49,334 nt of DNA from Oscillospiraceae bacterium (lineage in GTDB: Bacteria > Bacillota > Clostridia > Oscillospirales > Oscillospiraceae), in assembly GCA_021770845.1 (NCBI GenBank), contig JAETQF010000018.1:1-49334 (forward strand), written 5' to 3'. The position numbers and the translations under genes were made by a program. Shown in pieces: positions 16,491-24,724 of the stretch (positions are counted from its first letter, which is position 1; each line of letters begins with the position of its first letter). The notes beneath the pieces are model-generated. The model ran no database searches and was not told where the DNA came from. It saw only the letters and a program-made list of their open reading frames with translations.

Positions 16491-17234
16491 TTAATTGCGC
16501 AGGTTGTTGATGGTGCTCTCAATCTCGTCGGAGGTGACCACCATCTTCAGGGCCGCGCCGTAGGCCCTCTGCGCCTCAATTACCTTGGTGATCTCATCCG
16601 CCAAATCCGCGTTGGAGCGTTCCAGATAGCCCTGAACCAGCTTGCCCGTGCCGTACCACAGGTTGCCGTTCTTGTCGATGGGGACAAACCCGGTCTCGTC
16701 CAGCCGGATCTTGCCGTTGTAGTTGGCGAAGTCGAAGACGCCGATGGGCAGCTCCTCGTCCGTGTCCGTGAACTGGATCAGCCCCCCATCCCGGCTGAGG
16801 ACAAAGCGGCCCGTGCCGTCCCCCAGGCAGTACACCGTCTCCATGATGGGCTGGCCCTCCTCGTCCACCTCGCCGGTGGGGCGCTCCAGCTCGGACTTGG
16901 TGAACGCGCCGTTCCGGGTGAAGGTCACGTCCCCGGTGGCCAGATCCACCACCCCGAAGAAGCCCTCCCCCTCGATGCAGTAGTCCAGCTTGCGGCCGGT
17001 ATCCGCCGGGCCGCCCTGGGAGTAGTCGGTGGAGGTCATGAGCATCCGGGTGCCCACGCCCATGGGCAGCTCCGTTTCCGCGCCCCGCTGGTTCTGGTAG
17101 AGCAGGGCGGTGAAATAGGCTCGGTCGGCCTTGAAGCCGTAGGTGTTCACGTTGGCGATGTTGTCCCCGTGGACGTTCAGGTGGTACAGCTGATGCTGGG
17201 CGCCCACCGCGCCGATATAGAAGGATTGGTTCAT
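16491..17234 (-). CDS. flgG: Flagellar rod/basal-body protein, FlgF/FlgG family (second copy)
   Basis: 247 residues from the ATG at 17234 (AAGGAGG 9 nt upstream; a longer reading frame upstream overlaps the preceding gene and is rejected). N-terminal rod motif is LNVHGDNIANVNTYGFKAD (near residue 18), and the C-terminal coiled-coil segment SNADLADEITKVIEAQRAYG is the paired end of the axial-protein family. Sequential flgF/flgG-type genes form the distal rod; Bacillus calls the equivalent pair flhO/flhP, so this could equally be named flhP. It is exported by the type III gate. Located between its paralogue and cheC. Confidence 0.88.
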   Translation of the reverse strand: MNQSFYIGAVGAQHQLYHLNVHGDNIANVNTYGFKADRAYFTALLYQNQRGAETELPMGVGTRMLMTSTDYSQGGPADTGRKLDYCIEGEGFFGVVDLATGDVTFTRNGAFTKSELERPTGEVDEEGQPIMETVYCLGDGTGRFVLSRDGGLIQFTDTDEELPIGVFDFANYNGKIRLDETGFVPIDKNGNLWYGTGKLVQGYLERSNADLADEITKVIEAQRAYGAALKMVVTSDEIESTINNLRN

Positions 17235-17248
17235 CTCCTGTTGCCTCC

Positions 17249-18001
17249 TTACATCCGTCCGATGTCGCTGGCGGCGTGGCCCATCACCTCGTCGTACATC
17301 TTGGTCACCGACGCGCAGCTCTGGAGGGCCCGCTGGCAGGTGATCATGTCGGTCATCTGCTTGATCAGCTCCACGTTGGATCGCTCCACGTACTTCCACA
17401 GGAGATTGGGGTTTTCCATCACCTGGGCCCCCTGGCCGGCAAAGAAGCCCTCGCCCAGGTGCTCCAGCTCCCCGTTGTCCGGGAAGGTGTACACCCCCAG
17501 CTGGCCCAAATAATTGCCGCCGTTGCTGGTGGTGATGACGCCCCGCTCATCCGCCGTGATCTTGTCCGTCTCCAGCAGGATGGGCTGGCCGTTGACGTCC
17601 AGCACCCGGCCCGCCCCGGGGAAGCACAGGTAGCCCTCGTCGTCCAGGGAGAAGCTGCCCGCCCGGGTGTAGACGATATCTCCGCCCTCCTGCTGGACGG
17701 CGAAGAAGCCGTCCCCGACGATGGCGAAATCCAGGAGGATGCTGGTGGGCTCGGGGACGCCCTGGGAGTAATCCACATAGATCTCGCTGTTGGCCCGGAT
17801 GTAGCTCTGCCGGCCGATCTCGGTGTAGATCTTCTCCTCGTTCCCCACCCGGGCGTACATCACGTCGTCAAAGGTGGTGGCGGTGTACCGGCTCCCCTTG
17901 AAGCCCGCGGTGGACACGTTCACCATGTTGTTGCCCACCACGTTCAGGTGCTGCTGCTGGGTCACCATGCCGGAGGTCAGGTTGTAGAAGCCTTTGAACA
18001 T
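17249..18001 (-). CDS. Flagellar rod/basal-body protein, FlgF/FlgG family (first copy)
   Basis: 250 residues. Family ends are clear: LNVVGNNMVNVSTAGFKGSR at residues 19-38 and the C-terminal helix SNVELIKQMTDMITCQRALQ. Together with the following paralogue it likely builds the rod above the MS ring (FlgF or FlhO equivalent). Which copy is proximal cannot be told from sequence alone. The gene is 4 nt downstream of the fliA stop and 14 nt upstream of the second copy, so all three are tightly coupled. No signal peptide, as expected for a type III substrate. Confidence 0.88.
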   Translation of the reverse strand: MFKGFYNLTSGMVTQQQHLNVVGNNMVNVSTAGFKGSRYTATTFDDVMYARVGNEEKIYTEIGRQSYIRANSEIYVDYSQGVPEPTSILLDFAIVGDGFFAVQQEGGDIVYTRAGSFSLDDEGYLCFPGAGRVLDVNGQPILLETDKITADERGVITTSNGGNYLGQLGVYTFPDNGELEHLGEGFFAGQGAQVMENPNLLWKYVERSNVELIKQMTDMITCQRALQSCASVTKMYDEVMGHAASDIGRM

Positions 18002-18005
18002 ACTC

Positions 18006-18848
18006 TCATGCCTTCTTCCGCTTTTTAGAGGTTTTGGCGGGACTTCCGCTGTTCATGTATGCGCCCATGTGCTCCCGCAGCTTCTGGATGGCCCGGGAGT
18101 GGATCTGGGAGATGCGGGGCTCGCTCACCCCCATCACCTGGGCGATCTCCTTCATATGGAGGTTCTTTTCGTAGTAGAGGGACAGCACGATCTGCTCGTT
18201 CTCCTGGAGGGCGGAGATCCCCGCCGCCAGCGTCTCCTGGAGCTCCCGATCCTCCAGCACCGTCTCGGGCTGGAGCTTGGGATCCTGGTCGGACAGTTCG
18301 AAGTGGTACCCCTCCAGATCCCGGGCGTCCATCAGCGCGTCCAGGGACAGGGTGTTGGACAGGGCCACCCGGGCGGCCTCCTTCTGGTACTTGTCGGTGG
18401 CGATGCCCAGGTGCCCCGCCACCTCCTGATCGGTGGGGAACCGGCCCAGCTCGTTGGCCAGGTGGGACACCGCGGCGTCGATCTCCTTGGCCCGCTGCCG
18501 GATGTTCCGGGGCAGCCAGTCCTGCTTCCGAGCCAGGTCGATGACCATTCCCCGGATGCGCTTGGCCACATAGGTCTCAAATTTGATGCCCTTCTCCGGG
18601 TCAAATTTGTCAATGGAATTGAGGAGGGTCAGGATGCCCTCGCTGACGATGTCGTCCACCTGGGCGAAGCTGCTGTACACCCCCCGGATCTGGAGGGCCG
18701 CGCTTTTGATCAGCCCTTCGTACCGCAGCACCAGCGGCCATTTCAGCGTCTCGTCCCCCGTCCGCTTGTAGAGCGCCAGCAGATCCGGGGTGGCCATGGC
18801 CTCAATCTCGGCCTCGGTGTAGCTGCGCTCAGCCAGCCCCGTGCTCAT
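18006..18848 (-). CDS. fliA: Flagellar sigma factor FliA/SigD (WhiG family)
   Basis: 280 residues of a sigma-70 group 3 factor. Region 2 includes KWPLVLRYEGLIKSAA (about 37-52) and DDIVSEGILTLLNSIDKFDP (about 66-85) with FETYVAKRIRGMVIDLAR; region 3 begins RQRAKEID; region 4 contains the helix-turn-helix MKEIAQVMGVSEPRISQIHS. The final residues are strongly basic (KKRKKA). It should transcribe late motility genes, including fliD at its sigma-28 site. The ATG overlaps the flhA stop by 4 nt. In related operons flhF and flhG usually lie between flhA and this gene; they are absent. FlgM, its anti-sigma factor, is not in the window. Confidence 0.95.
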   Translation of the reverse strand: MSTGLAERSYTEAEIEAMATPDLLALYKRTGDETLKWPLVLRYEGLIKSAALQIRGVYSSFAQVDDIVSEGILTLLNSIDKFDPEKGIKFETYVAKRIRGMVIDLARKQDWLPRNIRQRAKEIDAAVSHLANELGRFPTDQEVAGHLGIATDKYQKEAARVALSNTLSLDALMDARDLEGYHFELSDQDPKLQPETVLEDRELQETLAAGISALQENEQIVLSLYYEKNLHMKEIAQVMGVSEPRISQIHSRAIQKLREHMGAYMNSGSPAKTSKKRKKA

Positions 18849-20950
18849 GTGGCCACCGCCCTTCGCTGCGCCATGGCGGGCGCCTCCATGGTGATGTTGC
18901 CCAGGGCCTGGATCTGCACGCTGTTGGTGATCTCATTGAAGGACAGCACATAGACGTTGGGGTAGAACTGGGTGATCATCTTGCTGAAGTAGCCCCGGAT
19001 CACCTGGCTCACCAGAATCACGGGGGTCTGGGACAGATCCCCGAACTTCTTCAAATGCTCCGCCAGCTGGGCGATGATGGACTGCATGAGCTCCGGCCCC
19101 ATGGCCAGGTACACGCCCTGCTCGTTCCGGGTGAGGGAGGAGATGATCTTCTTCTCCACCTCGGCGTCCAGGGTGATGACCCGGAGCTGGCCGTCCTCGC
19201 AGAACCTTCTCGTGATGGTGCGGGCCAGGGCGCCCCGCACCTGCTCGGTGGTCATGTCCAAATCCCTGCCCTGGGCGAAGGCGTCGGCGGCGGTCTCCAC
19301 GATGGTGGACAGATCCTTGATGGGCACCCCCTCCTGGAGGAGGTTGCGCAGCAGCTTTTCCAGCTTGGCGTAGGGGATGATCCCCGGCACCGCCTCCTCC
19401 ACCAGCTCGGGGGAGCTCTGCTTCAGATTGTCCACCAGCCGGATGGTCTCCGCCCGGTTCAGCAGCTCGTAGGCGTGCTTCTTCACCGTCTCCGCCAGAT
19501 GGGTCAGCATGACGGACAGAGGGTCGATGACGTTGTAGCCGTAGATCTCCGCCATCTCCTTGTTCTCCGGCAGGATCCACCGGGAGGGGATGCCGTAGGC
19601 GGGCTCGATGGTCTCGATGCCGTCGATCTCCCCCAGGGGGTTGGGCGGCTCCAGCGCCAAGTAGTAGTCCACCAGGATCTCGCCCTCCGCCACCACCTCG
19701 CCCTTGATGCGGATGGCGTACTGGTTGGTGCCCAGGGCGGAGGAGTCGTGGAGGCGGATGGAGGGGATGACGAAGCCCATATCCTGGGCGTACTGCCGCC
19801 GGAAGATGGTGATGCGGCTGATAAGCTTGCCGCCGTGGGCCTCGTCCACCATGGGAATAAGGCTGTAGCCGAACTCCATCTCCACCGGCTCCACGGTCAG
19901 CAGGGTGTACACATTGTTGATGTCCCGGTAGTAGTCCGTCTCGCTGGGGGCGGCCAGCTCCGGGGCCTCCTCGGGGGCCTGGGCGGCAGCGGTCTCCGCC
20001 TTTTGCTGGGCGTTCATCTGCCGGATGAGCAGGAGCCCGCCCCCCAGCAGCGCCACTCCGCCCACCGCCAGGGGAATGGTGGGCGTATTGGGGATAATGG
20101 CCAGAATCAGCAGCACCACGCCGGTGGTCATAATGGCCCGGGGCTGGGCCTTGAACTGGCCCAGCACGTCGGTATTGAGGCTGCCGTCGGACACGGAACG
20201 GGTGACGATCATGCCGGTGGCGGTGGAGATCATCAGGGAGGGGATCTGGGACACCAGGCCGTCGCCGATGGTGAGGATACAGATGGAGTTCAGGGCCTCC
20301 ATGGGCTCCATCCCCCGGCTCAGCATCCCGATCAGCAGTCCGCCGATGAGGTTGATCACCGTGATCACGATGGACATGGTGGAGTCGCCCTTGACGATCT
20401 TGGTGGCGCCGTCCATGGCGCCGTAGAAGTCGGCCTCCTTCTGGATCTTCTCCCGGCGCACCCGGGCCTGCTGCTCGTCAATGAGGCCGGAGGACAGGTC
20501 GGCGTCAATGGCCATCTGCTTGCCGGGCATGGCGTCCAGGGTGAACCGGGCGGCCACCTCGGACACACGCTCCGCGCCCTTGGTGATGACGATGAGCTGC
20601 ACCAGCACGATGATGAAGAAGATCACAAAGCCCACCACGATGTCGCCGCCGGTCACCAGCTGCCCAAACCGCTCGATGACCTCGCCGGGGTAGCCGGTGG
20701 TGAGGATCATCCGGGTGGAGGACACGTTCATGCCCAGCCGGAACAGGGTGGTGATCAGCAGCAGGGAGGGGAAGATGGAGAAGTCCAGCGCCTCCGAGAT
20801 GTTCATGGTAATCATCAGGATCATGATGGACAATCCGATGTTCACCACCAGCAGGATGTCCAGGATCATGGGGTTGAGGGGGATAAACAGGAACATAACC
20901 ACAACCACCACGAACAGCGCTATGCTATTGTTGAGGATGCGCTTCAGCAT
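18845..20950 (-). CDS. flhA: Flagellar export gate protein FlhA
   Basis: 701 residues, normal length. About eight transmembrane helices in residues 1-320, with the conserved cytoplasmic loop (ERVSEVAARFTLDAMPGKQM) between helices 4 and 5. The cytosolic domain (about 360-701) forms the nonameric ring that receives substrates and chaperones. The region LLRNLLQEGVPIKDLSTIVE is typical of its C-terminal part. Inner-membrane location. It follows flhB by 32 nt and overlaps fliA by 4 nt. Confidence 0.96.
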   Translation of the reverse strand: MLKRILNNSIALFVVVVVMFLFIPLNPMILDILLVVNIGLSIMILMITMNISEALDFSIFPSLLLITTLFRLGMNVSSTRMILTTGYPGEVIERFGQLVTGGDIVVGFVIFFIIVLVQLIVITKGAERVSEVAARFTLDAMPGKQMAIDADLSSGLIDEQQARVRREKIQKEADFYGAMDGATKIVKGDSTMSIVITVINLIGGLLIGMLSRGMEPMEALNSICILTIGDGLVSQIPSLMISTATGMIVTRSVSDGSLNTDVLGQFKAQPRAIMTTGVVLLILAIIPNTPTIPLAVGGVALLGGGLLLIRQMNAQQKAETAAAQAPEEAPELAAPSETDYYRDINNVYTLLTVEPVEMEFGYSLIPMVDEAHGGKLISRITIFRRQYAQDMGFVIPSIRLHDSSALGTNQYAIRIKGEVVAEGEILVDYYLALEPPNPLGEIDGIETIEPAYGIPSRWILPENKEMAEIYGYNVIDPLSVMLTHLAETVKKHAYELLNRAETIRLVDNLKQSSPELVEEAVPGIIPYAKLEKLLRNLLQEGVPIKDLSTIVETAADAFAQGRDLDMTTEQVRGALARTITRRFCEDGQLRVITLDAEVEKKIISSLTRNEQGVYLAMGPELMQSIIAQLAEHLKKFGDLSQTPVILVSQVIRGYFSKMITQFYPNVYVLSFNEITNSVQIQALGNITMEAPAMAQRRAVAT

Positions 20951-20982
20951 AGGTTACCTCCTGGGTGTTCCGGCTTCCTCCG

Positions 20983-22053
20983 TCACTTCACAATCTTGTT
21001 CTTTCCGTTCAGCTTGAAGATGTACACCAGCACCTCCGCCACCGCCTCATACAGGTCGGGGGGAATGAACTGGTTCACCTCCGCCTGGGCGTACAGCGCC
21101 CGGGCCAGGGGCACGTTCTCTATGCAGGCGATATGGTGCTGCTCCGCGATCTCCACAATGCGGGCCGCCACGTTGTCCTGCCCCTTGGCCATGACGATGG
21201 GGGCGTCGTCCTCCTCCGGCCTGTACCGGAGGGCCACGGCGAAGTGAGTGGGGTTTCGGACAACCACGTCCGCCCCGGGCACCTGCTGCATCATCCGCTG
21301 CTGGGCCCGGCGGCGCTGGATCTCCTTGATCTTCCCCTTCACCTGGGGGTCGCCTTCCATCTGTTTGTATTCCTCTTTGACCTCCTGCTTCGTCATCTTC
21401 ATCTGACGCTCGTAGTCCCACCACTGGTAGAAGAAGTCCATGGCGGCCACCGCCACAAAGGCGATGGCGATCCGCACCACCATGGCCTCGGTCACCTCCA
21501 CCAGATGGGCCACCGCGGCCGACAGGTCGGTGTACAGGTAGTTGGAGCTCTCCAGGAACATCTCCTGGATGCTCAGGTAGATGATGCTCAGGAGAATAAC
21601 AATCTTAATCAGATTTTTCAGCGTCTCAATGACGCTTTTCAGGGAAAACAGCCGCTTGATCCCCTGCAAGGGGCTGATGCGGTTGAATTTCGGCTTGATG
21701 GACTCGCCGCTCACCAGGAATTTGGTCTGGGCGAAGGTGGCCGCCATCGCGGACAAAATGGCCACCCCCACCACCGGCCCCACGGTCTTGCCCATGGCCA
21801 GCAGTCCCTGGACAGCCAGCTCGCCGGACAGCCCGCTCACCTCCTGCACCTCGCCGCCCATGGTGTCGAAGCACAGGCGCATGAACCTGGCCGTCTCCTC
21901 CGCAAAGGCGCCCACCAGCACCCACAGGATGGCGAAGGTGCCCAGCAGGCTGGCCACCGCCACCGCGTCCTTGCTCATAAAGACGTTGCCCTTTTTTCGT
22001 TCGTCCCGTCGCTTTTTTGGTGTCGCTTTTTCGGTTTTATTTCCTTCGGCCAA
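20983..22053 (-). CDS. flhB: Flagellar export specificity switch protein FlhB
   Basis: 356 residues with four transmembrane helices and a cytosolic domain that cleaves itself. The autocleavage motif is intact (Asn267-Pro-Thr-His270 within RNPTHFAVALRY). Cleavage switches export from rod-hook to filament substrates together with FliK. The start is a TTG at 22053 with a GGGGGG site 7 nt upstream; the nearby ATG at 22060 is out of frame. An 86-nt gap with nested GC-rich inverted repeats separates it from fliR. Confidence 0.95.
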   Translation of the reverse strand: MAEGNKTEKATPKKRRDERKKGNVFMSKDAVAVASLLGTFAILWVLVGAFAEETARFMRLCFDTMGGEVQEVSGLSGELAVQGLLAMGKTVGPVVGVAILSAMAATFAQTKFLVSGESIKPKFNRISPLQGIKRLFSLKSVIETLKNLIKIVILLSIIYLSIQEMFLESSNYLYTDLSAAVAHLVEVTEAMVVRIAIAFVAVAAMDFFYQWWDYERQMKMTKQEVKEEYKQMEGDPQVKGKIKEIQRRRAQQRMMQQVPGADVVVRNPTHFAVALRYRPEEDDAPIVMAKGQDNVAARIVEIAEQHHIACIENVPLARALYAQAEVNQFIPPDLYEAVAEVLVYIFKLNGKNKIVK

Positions 22054-22139
22054 CGTCCATCCCCCCTTGCCGCCGCTGGCTCCCCATCCCTGCGGGGCTG
22101 CCTGGGGAGGGGAGGATCAGGTGGAACGCCCGTGGCGGC

Positions 22140-22907
22140 TCAGCCGCCGCTCAGGACGAGGATCTCGTGGAGGCTGTCCAGCATGGCGCGCTCCGCGTCG
22201 ATCAGGAACTCACTGAAGGGGATGGTGAGGATGAACAGCAGGGCCAGCCCCACGATCACCTTCAGCTCAATGTTGATGGCGAACACGTTGATCTGGGGGA
22301 TCACCTTCATCAGCACCCCCATGCCCACCTGGGCGATGAGCTCCGCCGCCAGAATGGGCATACACAGCTTCACCCCCAGCACCGTGCACTCGATGAACAG
22401 CTCCAGCAGGTAGTGGAGCACGGGCTGCCGGATGGCCGCCGCCCCCAGAGGGACGATCTCCTCCGAGGTGAGAAACAGCCGCAGCAGGGTGAAGTGCCCC
22501 CCCGCCGCAAAGAACAGCAGGGTCATCAGCACGTTGAGGATCTGCCCGGTCACCGACAGATTGGACGAGGTGCCCGGGTCGTACATCTGGTTCATGGTCA
22601 TGCCCATCTGGGTGTCGATCATGGAGCCCGCCAGCTGGGGGATGTAGAAGAAGAAGTTCACCGCCATCCCCAGCAGGAAGCCCAGCCCCATCTCCAGCAG
22701 CAGCCGCAGCCCCAGCTCCGGAATGCCGGCCGGCACGTCCACCTGCTGGGTGCTCACCCCCATGACGAACCAGGACAGCACCAGCACCATGCCCCCCCGG
22801 AAGGCGGCGGGGATATTGGTGCGCCCGAACAGGGGGTTGAACAGAATAAAGCCGCTCACCCGGGCGGTAATGTAGAGAAACAGGGTCAGCTCCTGCCAGT
22901 CAATCAT
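22140..22907 (-). CDS. fliR: Flagellar export gate protein FliR
   Basis: 255 residues, about six hydrophobic helices. FliR forms the core of the export gate with FliP and FliQ. Conserved features are the start ELTLFLYITARVSGFILFNP and the loop GSMIDTQMG near residue 95. The start has GGGAGG 9 nt upstream. It lies 15 nt after fliQ, in the standard O-P-Q-R order. Confidence 0.95.
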   Translation of the reverse strand: MIDWQELTLFLYITARVSGFILFNPLFGRTNIPAAFRGGMVLVLSWFVMGVSTQQVDVPAGIPELGLRLLLEMGLGFLLGMAVNFFFYIPQLAGSMIDTQMGMTMNQMYDPGTSSNLSVTGQILNVLMTLLFFAAGGHFTLLRLFLTSEEIVPLGAAAIRQPVLHYLLELFIECTVLGVKLCMPILAAELIAQVGMGVLMKVIPQINVFAINIELKVIVGLALLFILTIPFSEFLIDAERAMLDSLHEILVLSGG

Positions 22908-22922
22908 GGCTCAGGCCCTCCC

Positions 22923-23183
22923 CTAACTGGCCACAAGCTGGAAGATCTCGTAGGTGTAGTCCTTCAAGGTGTCCAGCATCCAGCCCCCCGCCAGCAGCAG
23001 CACGCCAATCACCACGATGAGCTTCAGCGCGAAGCCGATGGACTGCTCGTGGATCTGGGTGACCGCCTGGAAGATGGCCACCACCACGCCCACCACCATA
23101 CTCAGCACCAGCAGCGGGCCGGACAGCTTGATGGCAATGCCCACCGCGTCCCGCATCAGATCCATTGCCTGCGTGGTATCCAT
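22923..23183 (-). CDS. fliQ: Flagellar export gate protein FliQ
   Basis: 86 residues, two hydrophobic helices (about 19-43 and 52-72) separated by the conserved loop FQAVTQIHEQSIGFALK. FliQ forms four strands of the gate helix around FliP. The start has AAGGAG 6 nt upstream. Normal size for the family. Confidence 0.95.
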   Translation of the reverse strand: MDTTQAMDLMRDAVGIAIKLSGPLLVLSMVVGVVVAIFQAVTQIHEQSIGFALKLIVVIGVLLLAGGWMLDTLKDYTYEIFQLVAS

Positions 23184-23204
23184 GGCGTCTCCTTTCCGGG
23201 TTTG

Positions 23205-23876
23205 TTACTTGACCCCCTGGACAAGGCTGGTGAACATGAGATCCCAGCCGTTGACGGAAATAAACAGCAGCAGCTTGAAGGGGGTGGAGATCATGGCCGG
23301 GGGCAGCATGATCATGCCCATGGACATCAGCGTGGAGGACACGATCACGTCGATGAGCAGGAAGGGGATGTACAGCAGGAAGCCGTTGAAGAAGGCCCGC
23401 TGGAGCTCCTGGGTCATGAAGGCGGGGACGATGATCCGCAAGGGCGTCTCTGCCTCCGCCTGGGCCCGGGTCTCCGGCGCGTCCACGTGGGCCAGCTCGC
23501 AGTACATCTCCAGGGTATCCCAATGAAGGTTGTCCAGCATGAACTGCTTCAGCGGCAGGGCCGCCCGATCCACAAATTCCTCCGCCCCGATCTCCTCGTT
23601 GGTGTAGGGCTCCCAGGCCTCGGTCTGGATCTGGGTCAGGGCGGGGTTCATGGTGATCAGGGTCAGGAACAGGGCGATGCCCACCAGCACCACGTTGGGT
23701 GGGGTCTGCTGGGTGCCCATGGCGGTGCGCAGGAAGGACAGGGAGATGATGTACCGGGTGAAGGAGGTCATCATCACCAGCAGGGAGGGCATCAGGGCGA
23801 TCAGCGTGGTCAGGGCGATGATCTCCAGGCTCTGTACGCTGTCGCCGTTGATATTGATCAGGCCGTCCGTCGGCAT
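23205..23876 (-). CDS. fliP: Flagellar export gate protein FliP, without signal peptide
   Basis: 223 residues. Conserved cores are TSFTRYIISLSFLRTAMGTQ (near 37-56), QTPPNVVLVGIALFLTLITM and the C-terminal LLIDVIVSSTLMSMGMIMLP. Many FliP proteins carry an N-terminal signal peptide; here none is visible and the ATG (GAGGAG upstream) starts at the mature-like sequence, 7 nt after the fliO stop. The missing peptide is a family variant, not an error, because no in-frame coding room exists upstream. Confidence 0.95.
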   Translation of the reverse strand: MPTDGLININGDSVQSLEIIALTTLIALMPSLLVMMTSFTRYIISLSFLRTAMGTQQTPPNVVLVGIALFLTLITMNPALTQIQTEAWEPYTNEEIGAEEFVDRAALPLKQFMLDNLHWDTLEMYCELAHVDAPETRAQAEAETPLRIIVPAFMTQELQRAFFNGFLLYIPFLLIDVIVSSTLMSMGMIMLPPAMISTPFKLLLFISVNGWDLMFTSLVQGVK

Positions 23877-23883
23877 GGGCTCC

Positions 23884-24297
23884 TCACCTCGGTTTCTTTT
23901 GCTTGAGTACGGTGCGGAGCGCCTCCCCGAAGCTGGGGGGCGGCTCGCTGCCCGGAGGGGGCGCGGTCATGGCCTCCGCCTCCTCCGCGGTGAGCTCCGC
24001 CAGCAGGGTGATCCCCGAGGGGGCCACCCCCAGCAGGAAATACCGCTCTCCCGCCTTCACCAGGGCCGCGCTTTGATCCCGGCCCAGGGGCAGGCGGCGC
24101 AGCACCTTGAAGCCCTCGCCGCCGCCGGACAGTCCCCCCATGCCGCCTCCCCGTCCCGCCAGGAAGCGGGTGAACAGGTAGGCCAGCACCGCCACAGCCA
24201 CCACGCAGATCAGCAGCCAGAACAGGCTGAGCAGGCTGCTCAGCCCGTCCAGGGCGGACAGGGCAGCGCTGAGACAGGGGCCGGGAAAGTCCCTCAT
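23884..24297 (-). CDS. fliO: Flagellar assembly protein FliO
   Basis: 137 residues. One transmembrane helix (about 22-44, LFWLLICVVAVAVLAYLFTR), a Gly-rich stretch, then a cytoplasmic FliO/FliZ-type domain (FKVLRRLPLGRDQSAALVKAGERYFLLG-like pattern, seen in two halves) and an acidic tail. FliO helps FliP oligomerise. The ATG overlaps the cheY stop by one base (TGATG), showing coupling. Sequence conservation in this family is low, but position is exact. Confidence 0.9.
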   Translation of the reverse strand: MRDFPGPCLSAALSALDGLSSLLSLFWLLICVVAVAVLAYLFTRFLAGRGGGMGGLSGGGEGFKVLRRLPLGRDQSAALVKAGERYFLLGVAPSGITLLAELTAEEAEAMTAPPPGSEPPPSFGEALRTVLKQKKPR

Positions 24298-24665
24298 CAG
24301 GGCGCGCCCAGAATGGAGGTGACGGTCTTCAGCACCCGGTCAGGCTTGAAGGGCTTCACGATGAAGTCCTTGGCGCCGGAGCGCACGGCGTCCATGACCA
24401 TGGACTCCTGGCCCATGGCGGAGCACATCACCACGTTGGCGCTGCCGTCCTTGGCGCGGATGGCCTTCAGGGCCTCCAGGCCGTCCATGTTGGGCATGGT
24501 GATGTCCATCACCACCAGATCGGGGCCGATCTCGCCGAACTTCTCCACCGCGTCCGCGCCGTCCACGGCCTCGAACACCTCGGTGTAGCCGTTCTTTACC
24601 AGGGTGTCCTTGATCATCTTGCGCATGAAGGCGGCGTCGTCCACTAACAGAATTTTTTTAGCCAT
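24297..24665 (-). CDS. cheY: Chemotaxis response regulator CheY
   Basis: 122-residue single receiver domain: acidic pocket ILLVDDAAFMR, phospho-acceptor in VVMDITMPNMDG, conserved Ser (MCSAMG) and Lys in DFIVKPF. CheY-P binds the C-ring proteins FliM and FliY, which are encoded just upstream. The start at 24665 is preferred to 24677 because the GGATGG site then lies 8 nt away. It lies 59 nt after fliY and overlaps fliO by one base. Confidence 0.96.
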   Translation of the reverse strand: MAKKILLVDDAAFMRKMIKDTLVKNGYTEVFEAVDGADAVEKFGEIGPDLVVMDITMPNMDGLEALKAIRAKDGSANVVMCSAMGQESMVMDAVRSGAKDFIVKPFKPDRVLKTVTSILGAP

Positions 24666-24724
24666 GGTATGATCCATCCTTTTCCAATTTATGTTGTGTA
24701 CCTCCCATGGAGGCGGGGACGTCC

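Noticed and set aside
22054..22139. Gene-sized content in the gap between fliR and flhB
   Set aside because: Only 86 nt with GC-rich inverted repeats and the flhB ribosome site; no coding potential.
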